Source: Spirochaetaceae bacterium
Lineage (GTDB): Bacteria > Spirochaetota > Spirochaetia > SZUA-6 > Fen-1364
NCBI GenBank assembly: GCA_003141795.1
Contig: PLNO01000337.1
Location: 1 to 13,076 of the forward strand
Direction: 5' to 3'
DNA: 13,076 nucleotides
Below are positions 6,755-13,076 of the stretch, piece by piece; positions within the stretch are counted from its first letter, which is position 1; every line of letters starts with the position of its first letter. The notes under the pieces are model-generated. The model was not told where the DNA came from. It saw only the letters and a list, made by a program, of their open reading frames with translations, and did not search any database. Made by a program: the position numbers and the translations under genes.

Positions 6755-6770
6755 GAAAAATCTGAAACAG

Positions 6771-6816
6771 GCCGGCACGGTGCCATCACCGCGCGCGGTC
6801 CATTTGCCGGCACGGT
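6771..6816. repeat. 11-base direct repeat at the right island boundary
   Basis: GCCGGCACGGT occurs at 6771-6781 and again at 6806-6816, a period of 35 bases, just upstream of the permease promoter and at the first GC-rich sequence after the island. It could be a binding-site pair for a regulator of the permease operon or a remnant of recombination. No matching copy is seen at the left edge of the island. Confidence 0.45.
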
Positions 6817-6823
6817 CGGCCAC

Positions 6824-6852
6824 TGGAAACGGCCCCCCTGTTCCCCTATACT
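6824..6852 (+). promoter_or_regulatory. Probable promoter of the DUF819 permease operon
   Basis: TGGAAA (6824-6829) and TATACT (6847-6852) are 17 bases apart and match four and five of six consensus bases. Transcription would start near 6859, leaving about 24 bases before the ATG, with GAGGGGG as SD. Confidence 0.5.
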
Positions 6853-6882
6853 TACGCAACACTCGATCGAGGGGGAATCCGC

Positions 6883-8040
6883 ATGCTCGGCACCATTGCG
6901 CTGTCGCTCTTCTACGTCCTGTTCCCCGTGCTCGTGCTCTGGCTCAGAGAAAAACGTCTGGCTTTTGTCGATAAGATCGGCGCCGTGGTGGTCTGCTACG
7001 CGGCGGGGATCATCCTCGGCAACGTCGGAATCCTGCCGCACAACGCGGCAAGCGTCCAGGACATCGCCACGACCATTGCCGTCCCTCTTGCGCTTCCCCT
7101 GATGTTCTTCGCCCTCGACGTCGGCGCGTGGGTCCGCACCAGCGGACGAGCCCTCCTCGCCTTCGGTCTGGAGGTCATTGCCGTGGTCGTCGTCTCCGTG
7201 GCCGGCTTCTTCCCCTTCAGAGGCCTCATCGGGCCCGAAACGTGGAAGCTCACCGGCATGCTCAACGGCGTCTATACCGGTGGCACGATCAACCTCGCGG
7301 CTGTGGGCACGGCGCTGCGCATCAGCCCCACCCTTTACGTTGCCGCGAACACCGCCGACATCGTGATCTCGGGCCTGTACCTGCTCTTCCTCGTCACCAT
7401 CGGCCAGAAGGTGATCGGCCGGTTCCTTCCCGCGTGGAAAAAACCCACGGGGAATGTCGGGGATGTCCAGGTCGAAGAATGGGGCTCGTACAAGGGCTTC
7501 TTCGCCCGGGAAGGGCTCCTTACGCTTGCCGGGGCTCTCGGCCTGGCGGTGGTCATCTTCGGCGTCGGCGCCGTCTTCAGCCTCGTCCTCCCCGGCCAGT
7601 GGGGGACCATCACCACGATCCTCGTCATCACGACGCTGAGCATCGCCGCCTCGTTCATCCGGCCCGTGCGCAGGATCAAAAAAACCTACCAGCTGGGCAA
7701 CTATTTCATCCTGGTCTTCTGTCTCGTCGTGGGATCGATGGCGGATTTCATGAAGCTCGCCTCCGCGATCCCCGCCGTGATCGGGTACGTGACTCTCGCC
7801 ATCTTCGGCTCCCTCATCGTGCACGTCGTGCTCTGCAAGCTGTTCCGCATCGATACGGATACGATGATCATCACCTCGGTGGCCGGCATATGCTCGCCGC
7901 CCTTCGTCCCGATGGTTGCAGCCGCCCTGAAGAACCGGGACATCATCGTGCCGGGAGTCATCACGGGCATCATCGGGTGGGTGATCGGCACCTACCTCGG
8001 CATCGGGGTGTCCACCATAGTGGCCGCCCTGCCATTTTAG
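6883..8040 (+). CDS. DUF819 family membrane protein, probable transporter
   Basis: This is a 385-residue integral inner-membrane protein with about ten hydrophobic segments, beginning at residues 2-20 and ending near the C-terminus at 360-383. Features of DUF819 (YjcL-like) proteins include MLNGVYTGGTINLAAVG near 125-141, with a mid-protein polar loop around 180-205, and a second-half GSMADFMKL and ICSPPFVPMVAAALKN. The two halves look like a pseudo-repeat, as in secondary transporters. The family has no settled substrate (known). The ATG is preceded by GAGGGGG at eight bases. It is followed after 28 bases by an aminotransferase and then a dehydrogenase, so uptake or export of an amino compound handled by these two enzymes is a reasonable inference. 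Confidence 0.85.
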   Translation: MLGTIALSLFYVLFPVLVLWLREKRLAFVDKIGAVVVCYAAGIILGNVGILPHNAASVQDIATTIAVPLALPLMFFALDVGAWVRTSGRALLAFGLEVIAVVVVSVAGFFPFRGLIGPETWKLTGMLNGVYTGGTINLAAVGTALRISPTLYVAANTADIVISGLYLLFLVTIGQKVIGRFLPAWKKPTGNVGDVQVEEWGSYKGFFAREGLLTLAGALGLAVVIFGVGAVFSLVLPGQWGTITTILVITTLSIAASFIRPVRRIKKTYQLGNYFILVFCLVVGSMADFMKLASAIPAVIGYVTLAIFGSLIVHVVLCKLFRIDTDTMIITSVAGICSPPFVPMVAAALKNRDIIVPGVITGIIGWVIGTYLGIGVSTIVAALPF

Positions 8041-8068
8041 AACGACGTTCTGATCGCAAGGAGATCAC

Positions 8069-9481
8069 ATGAAATTCCAGGAAATCGTCGACCGTACCCG
8101 AGCACTGGCCGCCCGGCCGGCCCGGGCGCTCGATCCTGCAAAATATGCGGCACTGCTCAAGGAGTTCACCGCCCGTACCACCGGGTCCGCACGTCTGTCC
8201 CAGCAGGCGGGGTCGGTTCTTCCGCGGGGGAGCGAGCACGCGTGGGCCCCGAACGTCCCCTACCCGCTTTTCATGGATCACGGCAAGGGCAGCAGGCTTT
8301 GGGACGTGGACGGCAATGAGTACGTCGACAACATCCTCGCCGGCGGGCCGCTCATCCTCGGACACAACCACGAGGGCCTTCGCCGCAGCATGCTCGACCT
8401 GATCGGAAAGCGGACGAACTTCCACGGATTCTACGACGAGATGGAGGTGAAGGCCGCGGAAAAGATCATCCATCACTTCCCCGGCATCGAGCGGGTGCGT
8501 TTCGTCAACTCCGGCTCCGAGGCCAACGCCGCCGCCGCGCGCATCGCGCGCTCCTACACCGGCAAGAAGCGGATCATCAAATACCTCGCCGGCTACCACG
8601 GCTGGAACGACCAGTTCATGACCGACATGGAGGTGCCGGGGAGCGGGCGCTTCGTCTCCATGGGCGTCCCCGATGAGATCCTCGACCTCGTCGTCCTCGT
8701 GCCCCCGAACGACCTCGAAGCCCTGGAGCGGGCGTTCGTCGAACATGCCTCTGACGGCGGCATCGCCGCCGTCTTCTGCGAGCCCGTCGGTGCCGAGTCC
8801 GGGCTCGTGCCTTTCGCCGACGGCTTCCACGCGGCTGCGATCGAGATCGCCCACAGGCACGGCGCGGTGTACGTCTTCGACGAAGTGGTCACCGGCCTCC
8901 GCGTCGGGCTGGGCGGGGCGCAGGCCTCTCTCGGCGTCAAGCCCGACCTCACCACGCTGGGCAAGGCCCTGATGGGCGGCTGGCCCTCCTGTGGCGCGGT
9001 CTGCGGGAGCGCGGCCGTGATGGAGACGGCGAGCACCGGCGTCGTTCCCGACGGCAGGCCGTTCGCCTACATCGCGGGCACCATGCCGGGCAACACGCTG
9101 TCCGCCGCGGCTGCCTACTTCACCATCGTGGAGCTCGAGAAGCCCGGTGTCATGGACAAGCTCTTCATGGTTGCAGGCGATCTCGTCGACAAGCTCAACG
9201 GCCTGTTCGCCGCGCGCAGCTGCGGCTTCTTCGCATTCAACTTCGGCGGCATCATCCGCATCGAGATGACCGCGCCGCACGGTGTTCCCCTCACGGGGCC
9301 CGAGGTCTTCCCAGAGATCCTCCATCGCAGGGGCCTGCTGGACGGGTATTCCCTCGTCGTGCACGCGAACGGAGTGTTGACCCGCAATGGCAGGGACATG
9401 GTGTCCACGAGCCACACCACCAAGGACAACGACCGTGCCGTGAAGGCCTTCGGCGCCCTCATCGACATGCTGGGAGAATGA
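8069..9481 (+). CDS. Class III PLP aminotransferase, glutamate-1-semialdehyde aminomutase-like
   Basis: This 470-residue cytosolic PLP enzyme has the class III fold: WDVDGNEYVDNI at 78-90, NSGSEANAAAARIAR at 147-161 (phosphate contact), YHGW at 176-179 (ring stacking), DEVVTGLRVG at 271-280 with Asp271 contacting the pyridine nitrogen, and Lys299 in TTLGKALMGGWP as the Schiff-base lysine. Sequence style is like HemL, but HemL is about 430 residues and normally stands with haem genes. Here the N-terminus is about 50 residues longer, and the neighbours are a permease and a dehydrogenase. I therefore expect a catabolic or specialised amino-group transfer or aminomutase reaction, not tetrapyrrole synthesis. 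AAGGAG lies six to seven bases upstream of the ATG. The stop codon overlaps the next gene in ATGA. Confidence 0.87.
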   Translation: MKFQEIVDRTRALAARPARALDPAKYAALLKEFTARTTGSARLSQQAGSVLPRGSEHAWAPNVPYPLFMDHGKGSRLWDVDGNEYVDNILAGGPLILGHNHEGLRRSMLDLIGKRTNFHGFYDEMEVKAAEKIIHHFPGIERVRFVNSGSEANAAAARIARSYTGKKRIIKYLAGYHGWNDQFMTDMEVPGSGRFVSMGVPDEILDLVVLVPPNDLEALERAFVEHASDGGIAAVFCEPVGAESGLVPFADGFHAAAIEIAHRHGAVYVFDEVVTGLRVGLGGAQASLGVKPDLTTLGKALMGGWPSCGAVCGSAAVMETASTGVVPDGRPFAYIAGTMPGNTLSAAAAYFTIVELEKPGVMDKLFMVAGDLVDKLNGLFAARSCGFFAFNFGGIIRIEMTAPHGVPLTGPEVFPEILHRRGLLDGYSLVVHANGVLTRNGRDMVSTSHTTKDNDRAVKAFGALIDMLGE

Positions 9482-10299
9482 GCATGAAGGAACGGGAGAC
9501 CACGCAGGGAACGGCGCTCGTCACGGGTGCCTCACGGGGGATCGGGCGGTCCATCGCCGCGGCCCTCGTTGCCGCGGGCTGGGAGGTGATCGGCACATGC
9601 CGGGAGCCCAGATCTTTGAAGGTGCAAGACCGCGTGCCCGGCGTGCGCTACCTCCCGCTGGATCTGGCCAACCCTCGGAGCGTGGAGGCCCTCGCTCGGA
9701 AGGTGACTGACGTCGACGTGCTCGTGAACAACGGCGGGGCGAGCCCCGTCGGCCCGGCCGAAGAGGCGCCGATCGAAAAAGTGCGGGAGCTTTTCCAGCT
9801 CAACCTCTTCGGGGCCGTGCGGCTGACGCAGGCGATGCTTCCGGGCATGCGCGCGCGGGGCCGCGGCGCGATCGTCTTCATCGGCTCCATGAGGAGCGAG
9901 GCGCCTTCTCCTTTCTCCTCCCTGTACTCCGCGAGCAAGGCCGCCGTGCGCTCGTTCGCCGAATGCCTCCGCATGGAGGTCGGCGGCTTCGGTGTGCGTG
10001 TCTCCGTCGTCGCCCCGTGGCATATACGAACGACCCTGCCGCAGGAGAGGCTTGTCGCCGCGAAATCCGGTTACACTGAGGCGGTGAAGCGGGTGAAGGA
10101 GAGCCGCGACCGCATGATCGCCACCGCACCCGATCCAGACGTCGTTGCGGATGCGGTCATGAGGATCGTGCGCGCCCGCAGGCCGCGGTCGTTCTATTCG
10201 GTGGGTCGCAATGCGGGGCTGCAGGCCTTCCTCATCCGGCATCTGCCGCGCGGAATCGTCGAGGCATCGTCCGCGCGAAGGTTCAAACTGCCCAGGTGA
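9478..10299 (+). CDS. Short-chain dehydrogenase/reductase (classical SDR)
   Basis: This 273-residue NAD(P)-dependent oxidoreductase has TGASRGIG at 17-24 for cofactor binding, NNGG at 84-87 in place of the usual NNAG, Ser137 in IGSMRSE and Tyr150-x3-Lys154 (YSASK) as catalytic residues. Arg20 after the second glycine position and Arg43 after strand two favour NADP(H). The ATG overlaps the aminotransferase stop in ATGA. A second ATG at 9484 sits at better distance from GGGAG and may be the true start. With the aminotransferase it could interconvert an amino-aldehyde or amino-ketone and an alcohol; that is inference. The substrate cannot be told from sequence. Confidence 0.88.
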   Translation: MSMKERETTQGTALVTGASRGIGRSIAAALVAAGWEVIGTCREPRSLKVQDRVPGVRYLPLDLANPRSVEALARKVTDVDVLVNNGGASPVGPAEEAPIEKVRELFQLNLFGAVRLTQAMLPGMRARGRGAIVFIGSMRSEAPSPFSSLYSASKAAVRSFAECLRMEVGGFGVRVSVVAPWHIRTTLPQERLVAAKSGYTEAVKRVKESRDRMIATAPDPDVVADAVMRIVRARRPRSFYSVGRNAGLQAFLIRHLPRGIVEASSARRFKLPR

Positions 10300-10305
10300 G
10301 GGTAA

Positions 10306-10341
10306 GAAAAAGACGCCGGGCCGCGTCACACGGGCCCGGCG
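10306..10341 (-). terminator. Intrinsic terminator of the secreted repeat protein gene
   Basis: CGCCGGGCC (10314-10322) and GGCCCGGCG (10333-10341) form a nine-pair GC stem with a ten-base loop. On the minus strand it is followed by TCTTTTTCTT, the U-run of a rho-independent terminator. It lies 19 bases after the stop of the COG4315-like gene. It stands between two converging genes and may also block read-through from the dehydrogenase on the + strand, though that side has no U-run. Confidence 0.8.
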
Positions 10342-10360
10342 GAATTGTAAAGACTACGGG

Positions 10361-11122
10361 CTACATCTTGGCCGGCGGGAATTTTTCCGGATCGATCACG
10401 TACCAGGCCTTGCCGACGTCCTGGCCCGTCGTATCGCCGCGTTTCTTGTCCTTGAACCAATAGTACAGTGGATACCCCTTGTACGTTGTCTGCGCGGCGC
10501 CATCGGTGCGGGTGATCGCGCCGAAATCGCCCGGGTTCAGAGTCGATGGAACGACGACTGACGAAACAGAAAAGGCAGGCCACGCCTTGAGGCAATCTCC
10601 CGAACAGGCGCTCTGTCCGACCGAATCCTTCGTAAACCAATAGAGAGCCATCCCGTTCTCATCGACCAGATAGTTTCCGAGTGTCGGGCTCGTGCTCAAC
10701 GTGACCGAGTACCACGGGGCTTTCAGTACGAACCAGACCTTGCCGACGCCTTCCCCCGTCATGTCACCGGGGTTCTTGTCCTTCACCCAGTAGTACAACG
10801 GCCAGCCGTAGTAGGTGGTCTGCCTGGTTCCGTCAGTGCGGGTAATGGTCCCGAAATCTCCTGCATCGAGGGAGGAAGGAATCGTAACTGTCGGCGCGTA
10901 GAAAACCGGCCACGCTGCCGCGCAGCCGCCGTAGCAGGCGCTCTTTCCGTCCGCGTCCTTGGTGTAGTAGTACAGCGCCATCCCCTTGCTGTCCGTAAGG
11001 TATCCGACGCCATTGGCGCCCTGCCTGACCTGAATCGTCGTGTTCGTCTGTGCCCAGGTCATTGCAGAAATCAGGAACAGGAAAAGGGCTGCAAGGGCGA
11101 CCCTTGAAGAAATGCCTTTCAT
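10361..11122 (-). CDS. Secreted protein with two COG4315-type (lipoprotein_15) repeats
   Basis: This 253-residue protein starts with a signal peptide: a short basic part, hydrophobic residues 8-22 and a cleavage site probably after Ala24 (TWAQ). There is no lipobox Cys, so it should be periplasmic or secreted rather than lipidated. Residues about 34-133 and 144-243 are two copies of one unit with a period of 110 residues: GxYLxDxxGMALYxxTKD, then SACxGxC (Cys63/67 and Cys173/177), AWPxF, IP/VPS-L, GDFG-ITRTDG-QTTY-G-PLYYW-KD. Repeats with Cys pairs and this pattern are found in COG4315 proteins of unknown function, often near redox genes. The ATG at 11122 has GAGGAGG seven bases upstream, which rules out a longer form starting at 11434. 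Confidence 0.88.
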   Translation of the reverse strand: MKGISSRVALAALFLFLISAMTWAQTNTTIQVRQGANGVGYLTDSKGMALYYYTKDADGKSACYGGCAAAWPVFYAPTVTIPSSLDAGDFGTITRTDGTRQTTYYGWPLYYWVKDKNPGDMTGEGVGKVWFVLKAPWYSVTLSTSPTLGNYLVDENGMALYWFTKDSVGQSACSGDCLKAWPAFSVSSVVVPSTLNPGDFGAITRTDGAAQTTYKGYPLYYWFKDKKRGDTTGQDVGKAWYVIDPEKFPPAKM

Positions 11123-11512
11123 TACTATGCCTCCTCGTACGAATCCGCGAACGAGCGCGGGTCGGATTTCGTCCGACACCGATTGTACGGAGAGAATATG
11201 GCATTGGATTGGTATGCCACGAAAATCGTGGCTCAGCGGAATGCACCCTTTGCGCCCCCGGTCACACGACTTCCCTGAGCGTATAGTCCCTGCTCCCCTT
11301 ATCCGAGCTTCCGCAGATGGTCCACCACCACCAATAAAAACTTTCGGAAACGACAAAGGTGCTGCCAAGGCAGCAGTTCTCAATATGGACCTTCCTGGGT
11401 TTTCAATATCCCCTTTTGTTACAAATTCGCCCATTTTTCAGGGGACATATTGAGAACTGCTTCATAACGGTGCCAAACTTAGAATTGCGGCTGCCAAGGG
11501 CCTGGAATCTCG
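11123..11512. other. Intergenic region with several hairpins
   Basis: No gene is supported here. Besides the inverted-repeat element listed separately, it holds GTCGGA-TTTCG-TCCGAC (11161-11177) in the 5' leader of the secreted protein gene, a perfect GCCACGA-AAA-TCGTGGC hairpin (11216-11232), and GCTGCC-AA-GGCAGC (11361-11374). A minus-strand TACAAT on the leader side (+ strand ATTGTA at 11182-11187) could be a -10 box for the secreted protein; its -35 is poor. GCTGCCAAGG occurs at 11361-11370 and 11490-11499, on either side of the inverted-repeat element but not at equal distances. Confidence 0.45.
11373..11460. repeat. 88-base element bounded by perfect 15-base inverted repeats
   Basis: GCAGTTCTCAATATG at 11373-11387 is exactly repeated in reverse complement at 11446-11460. 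The four to five bases inside the repeats (GACC and GGGGA) keep partial symmetry. A third partial copy, TTCAATATCCCC (11402-11413), lies inside. The interior is AT-rich compared with the flanks. This is the size and shape of a MITE or of a fused pair of insertion-sequence ends. It could also fold into a long hairpin in RNA from the regulator gene on the minus strand. No target duplication of convincing length is seen. Confidence 0.6.
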
Positions 11513-12403
11513 CTACGCTGCTGCCGTGACCCTGTTTCTGCCCGCCTGTTTTGACGCGTAAAGGCCTTCGTCCGCTTTCCGTATCAGGCTTTCGGCATCC
11601 GCACAGTCGATGGACCAGGATGAAACACCTGCGCTGATCGTCACGTTCACGACTGTCTCATCAGAACCGAACCGGCGATCCGCCATGCCTTTTCTCAGCG
11701 CCTCCAACGCGAGTGCCGCCTGCGGCAGAGGAGTGCCGTGCAGGACGAGGAGGAACTCCTCTCCGCCGAAGCGGGCGACAATGTCCGTCTTTCGCATCCT
11801 GTGCACGAAGTAGTCCGACATCTGACGGAGGATCGTGTCTCCCATGACGTGACCGTGGGCATCGTTGATCCGCTTGAAGAAGTCGATGTCGATCATCGCC
11901 ACGGAAAATGCCTCCCCATACCTGCGCGCGGATTCGCAATGCTTTTCCAATTCCGCCTGCACGTGCCGGCGATTATACAAACCGGTGAGCGCGTCGCGGA
12001 TGGAGCTTTCGCGGAGCTGGATGCCGAACTCGCGCACGCGCAGCGCCAGCCGCAGACGCGCGAACAGCTCCACCTGGTCGGGCGGCTTGCGGATGAAGTC
12101 CGTGGCTCCGGCATCCAGGGAGTCACGGAGGTGCGCCGCATCGGTGTAGCTCGTGATGATGAGAAAGGGAATGAGATCGAACTCCCCCGACGCGTGCCAT
12201 TTGTGACAGAGCTCAGGCCCGGTGGTGTCGACAAGCTCCCAGTTCACGAGGACGGCATCGATGTCCTGTTTTCTCAAGATTTCCGTGGCTTCGGCGCCCG
12301 ATACGGATTCCACGGCGGCATAGCCTTCCTTCACGACCATGTCTTTCAGCATGGAGCGCTGCGTGACCGACTCTTCCACGATGAGTATTCTTCGTTGGCT
12401 CAT
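11513..12403 (-). CDS. Response-regulator-like diguanylate cyclase (REC-GGDEF)
   Basis: This 296-residue cytosolic protein would make cyclic di-GMP from two GTP. Residues 4-120 are a receiver domain with acidic pair Glu10-Glu11, Thr84 and Lys106, but the usual phosphoacceptor Asp is replaced by Asn54 (AVLVNWEL). Residues 137-296 are a GGDEF domain: DALTGLYNRR at 137-146, DIDFFKRIND at 172-181, active-site GGEEF at 213-217, and inhibitory-site RKTD at 204-207 five residues before it. So the cyclase looks active and product-inhibited, while the receiver probably is not phosphorylated. The ATG at 12403 has AAGGAGG eleven bases upstream; a longer form from 12520 would have a low-complexity N-terminus and no SD. 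No histidine kinase lies in view. Confidence 0.9.
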   Translation of the reverse strand: MSQRRILIVEESVTQRSMLKDMVVKEGYAAVESVSGAEATEILRKQDIDAVLVNWELVDTTGPELCHKWHASGEFDLIPFLIITSYTDAAHLRDSLDAGATDFIRKPPDQVELFARLRLALRVREFGIQLRESSIRDALTGLYNRRHVQAELEKHCESARRYGEAFSVAMIDIDFFKRINDAHGHVMGDTILRQMSDYFVHRMRKTDIVARFGGEEFLLVLHGTPLPQAALALEALRKGMADRRFGSDETVVNVTISAGVSSWSIDCADAESLIRKADEGLYASKQAGRNRVTAAA

Positions 12404-12525
12404 GGTCGACTGGTCCTCCTTGCGACAGGGAGCATCGGGGGAGCTCGAGGAGCTTGGCTGATCCACCCCAGTCTCATTTGTACAGCGCACGTAGCCTACC
12501 CCGCAAGGGAATGCCCGCAATGGCC

Positions 12526-12807
12526 CTACACCACCTCGCGGAGTGAGTACTTCCTGGTCCCCCAGCCCAGCTTCTCGAGCTGGTCGATCACCACGAACGG
12601 ATCCTTGCCGTGGATCCTCTCGAACAGGTGCTTACCCGCCTTCAGCTCCCAGCCGTTCGGTAGCGCGCCGGGGATCAGGTCCTCCGTTCGAACGAGGTCG
12701 AGCGTTACCGTCTTGTAGCGGGCAAAGAGGAGCTCTGTCTGCATGCCCGGTGTCATAACAGGATCAGCCGGTTTCGGCAAGCGCATATGAAACGTTTTCC
12801 TGTCCAA
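12526..12807 (-). CDS. Small conserved-looking protein of unknown function
   Basis: This 93-residue protein is not recognised. It has no signal peptide, membrane segment or Cys motif. The middle (residues 25-60) reads as strand-helix with TVTLDLVRTEDLIPG and then GWELKAGKHLFERI, and the C-terminus is basic. The start shown is TTG at 12807 with AGGAG seven bases before it; an ATG at 12786 (MRLPKP) would give an 86-residue form with a weaker SD. It is divergent from the threonine dehydrogenase gene, 28 bases away, so both share a small control region. Codon use is that of the GC-rich flank, which favours a real gene. Confidence 0.55.
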   Translation of the reverse strand: MDRKTFHMRLPKPADPVMTPGMQTELLFARYKTVTLDLVRTEDLIPGALPNGWELKAGKHLFERIHGKDPFVVIDQLEKLGWGTRKYSLREVV

Positions 12808-12829
12808 AACCGGTCTCCTGCTTTATACT
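12801..12829 (+). promoter_or_regulatory. Promoter of the dehydrogenase gene, giving a leaderless start
   Basis: TATACT (12824-12829) is a strong -10 box, the same hexamer used before the permease. The -35 at 17 bases (TGTCCA, 12801-12806) is weak. The A of the ATG is seven bases after the -10, where transcription would start, and no SD lies between. The message therefore seems to be leaderless. Confidence 0.45.
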
Positions 12830-12835
12830 GGCCCC

Positions 12836-13076
12836 ATGAAAGCGCTGGTGAAGACGGGACCCGGCACTGGGCTTTCCATGGCCGAAAGGCCCGTGCCGCA
12901 TATCGGAGCCACGGATCTGCTCGTGAAAGTGACCAAAGCGGCGATCTGCGGCACAGACCTGCATATCTGGAACTGGGACGAATGGTCCCAGCGCACGCTG
13001 AAGCCCCCGCTCATCACGGGACACGAGTTCGTCGGGCGCATCGTGGACATGGGCGCCGAGGTGAGCGGGTACGGCA
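12836..13076 (+). CDS. tdh: L-threonine 3-dehydrogenase, N-terminal part
   Basis: The first 80 codons of a zinc alcohol-dehydrogenase-type enzyme that oxidises L-threonine to 2-amino-3-ketobutyrate with NAD+. Cys38 in ICGTDLH is the catalytic zinc ligand, followed by WNWDEWSQRTL (45-55) and GHEFVGRIV (62-70) with the second ligand His63. The NWDEW segment sets threonine dehydrogenases apart from other members of the superfamily. The partner gene for 2-amino-3-ketobutyrate CoA ligase (kbl) usually stands next to it and may lie beyond the window edge. The fragment stops in the catalytic domain only because the window ends. Confidence 0.85.
   Translation, partial: MKALVKTGPGTGLSMAERPVPHIGATDLLVKVTKAAICGTDLHIWNWDEWSQRTLKPPLITGHEFVGRIVDMGAEVSGYG

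Noticed and set aside
6751..7824. A 357-codon open frame on the minus strand opposite the permease
   Set aside because: It is very rich in Asp, Glu, His and Gly, which is the usual antisense shadow of a GC-rich gene. The + strand frame has membrane segments, an SD and family motifs.
7970..9415. A 481-codon open frame on the minus strand opposite the aminotransferase
   Set aside because: Antisense shadow; the + strand has all PLP-enzyme motifs in order.
11123..11434. N-terminal extension of the secreted repeat protein to an ATG at 11434
   Set aside because: The extension has no sensible sequence, runs into the inverted-repeat element and would place the signal peptide at residue 105. The ATG at 11122 has a strong SD.
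11738..12718. A 326-codon + strand frame over the GGDEF gene
   Set aside because: It crosses the regulator gene and the next gene's 3' end, and has no motif or SD; the minus strand carries clear REC and GGDEF motifs.
1..13076. tRNA, rRNA, CRISPR array or riboswitch
   Set aside because: No regularly spaced repeats were seen, and I recognised no tRNA, rRNA or riboswitch motif by eye. A covariance-model scan would be needed to exclude small RNAs fully.

Overview
The window looks like a chromosomal segment of a Gram-negative bacterium with GC-rich, strongly GC3-biased housekeeping DNA. The short-chain dehydrogenase, class III aminotransferase, DUF819 permease, single-protein GGDEF regulator and threonine dehydrogenase would fit a deltaproteobacterial-type genome, but that placement is an impression, not a proof. 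A visibly AT-richer block (about 770-6760) is embedded in the GC-rich sequence and reads as a transferred island.

Left edge (1-767): the first bases are the 5' end of an IS5-type transposase gene on the minus strand with a candidate terminal inverted repeat. It abuts a + strand ORF that resembles a zinc-ribbon/HTH transposon-associated protein cut off at its N-terminus. This is a mobile-element scar.

Island (768-6760, all on the minus strand): a compact RiPP cluster of the linear azol(in)e-containing peptide (LAP/TOMM) type. In transcription order it holds a promoter (6725-6754), an orphan Shine-Dalgarno with a possible 15-codon leader ORF, a small precursor peptide of 53 residues (6434-6595), an E1/ThiF-like leader-binding partner protein, a YcaO cyclodehydratase, a SagB-type FMN azoline dehydrogenase, a PCMT-like (protein-L-isoaspartate methyltransferase) protein and, after a 303-base gap, a class I SAM methyltransferase. 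The expected logic is that the E1-like protein binds the leader, YcaO cyclises Cys/Thr in the core to azolines, and SagB oxidises them to azoles. The PCMT protein may then methylate an Asp, giving aspartimide or isoaspartate, and the second methyltransferase may add a further methyl group. The precursor carries two DDK-x-C units, so azole sites and Asp sites are interleaved, which fits a hybrid azole/isoaspartate peptide. No exporter, protease or immunity gene is visible.

Right flank (6780-13076): a + strand set of DUF819 permease, glutamate-1-semialdehyde-mutase-like aminotransferase and short-chain dehydrogenase, tightly spaced. Then, on the minus strand, a secreted protein with two copies of the COG4315-type repeat, an 88-base element bounded by perfect 15-base inverted repeats, a REC-GGDEF regulator whose receiver has Asn at the phosphoacceptor site, and a small unknown protein. 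The window ends in the first 80 codons of a probable L-threonine 3-dehydrogenase on the + strand, which appears to be leaderless.
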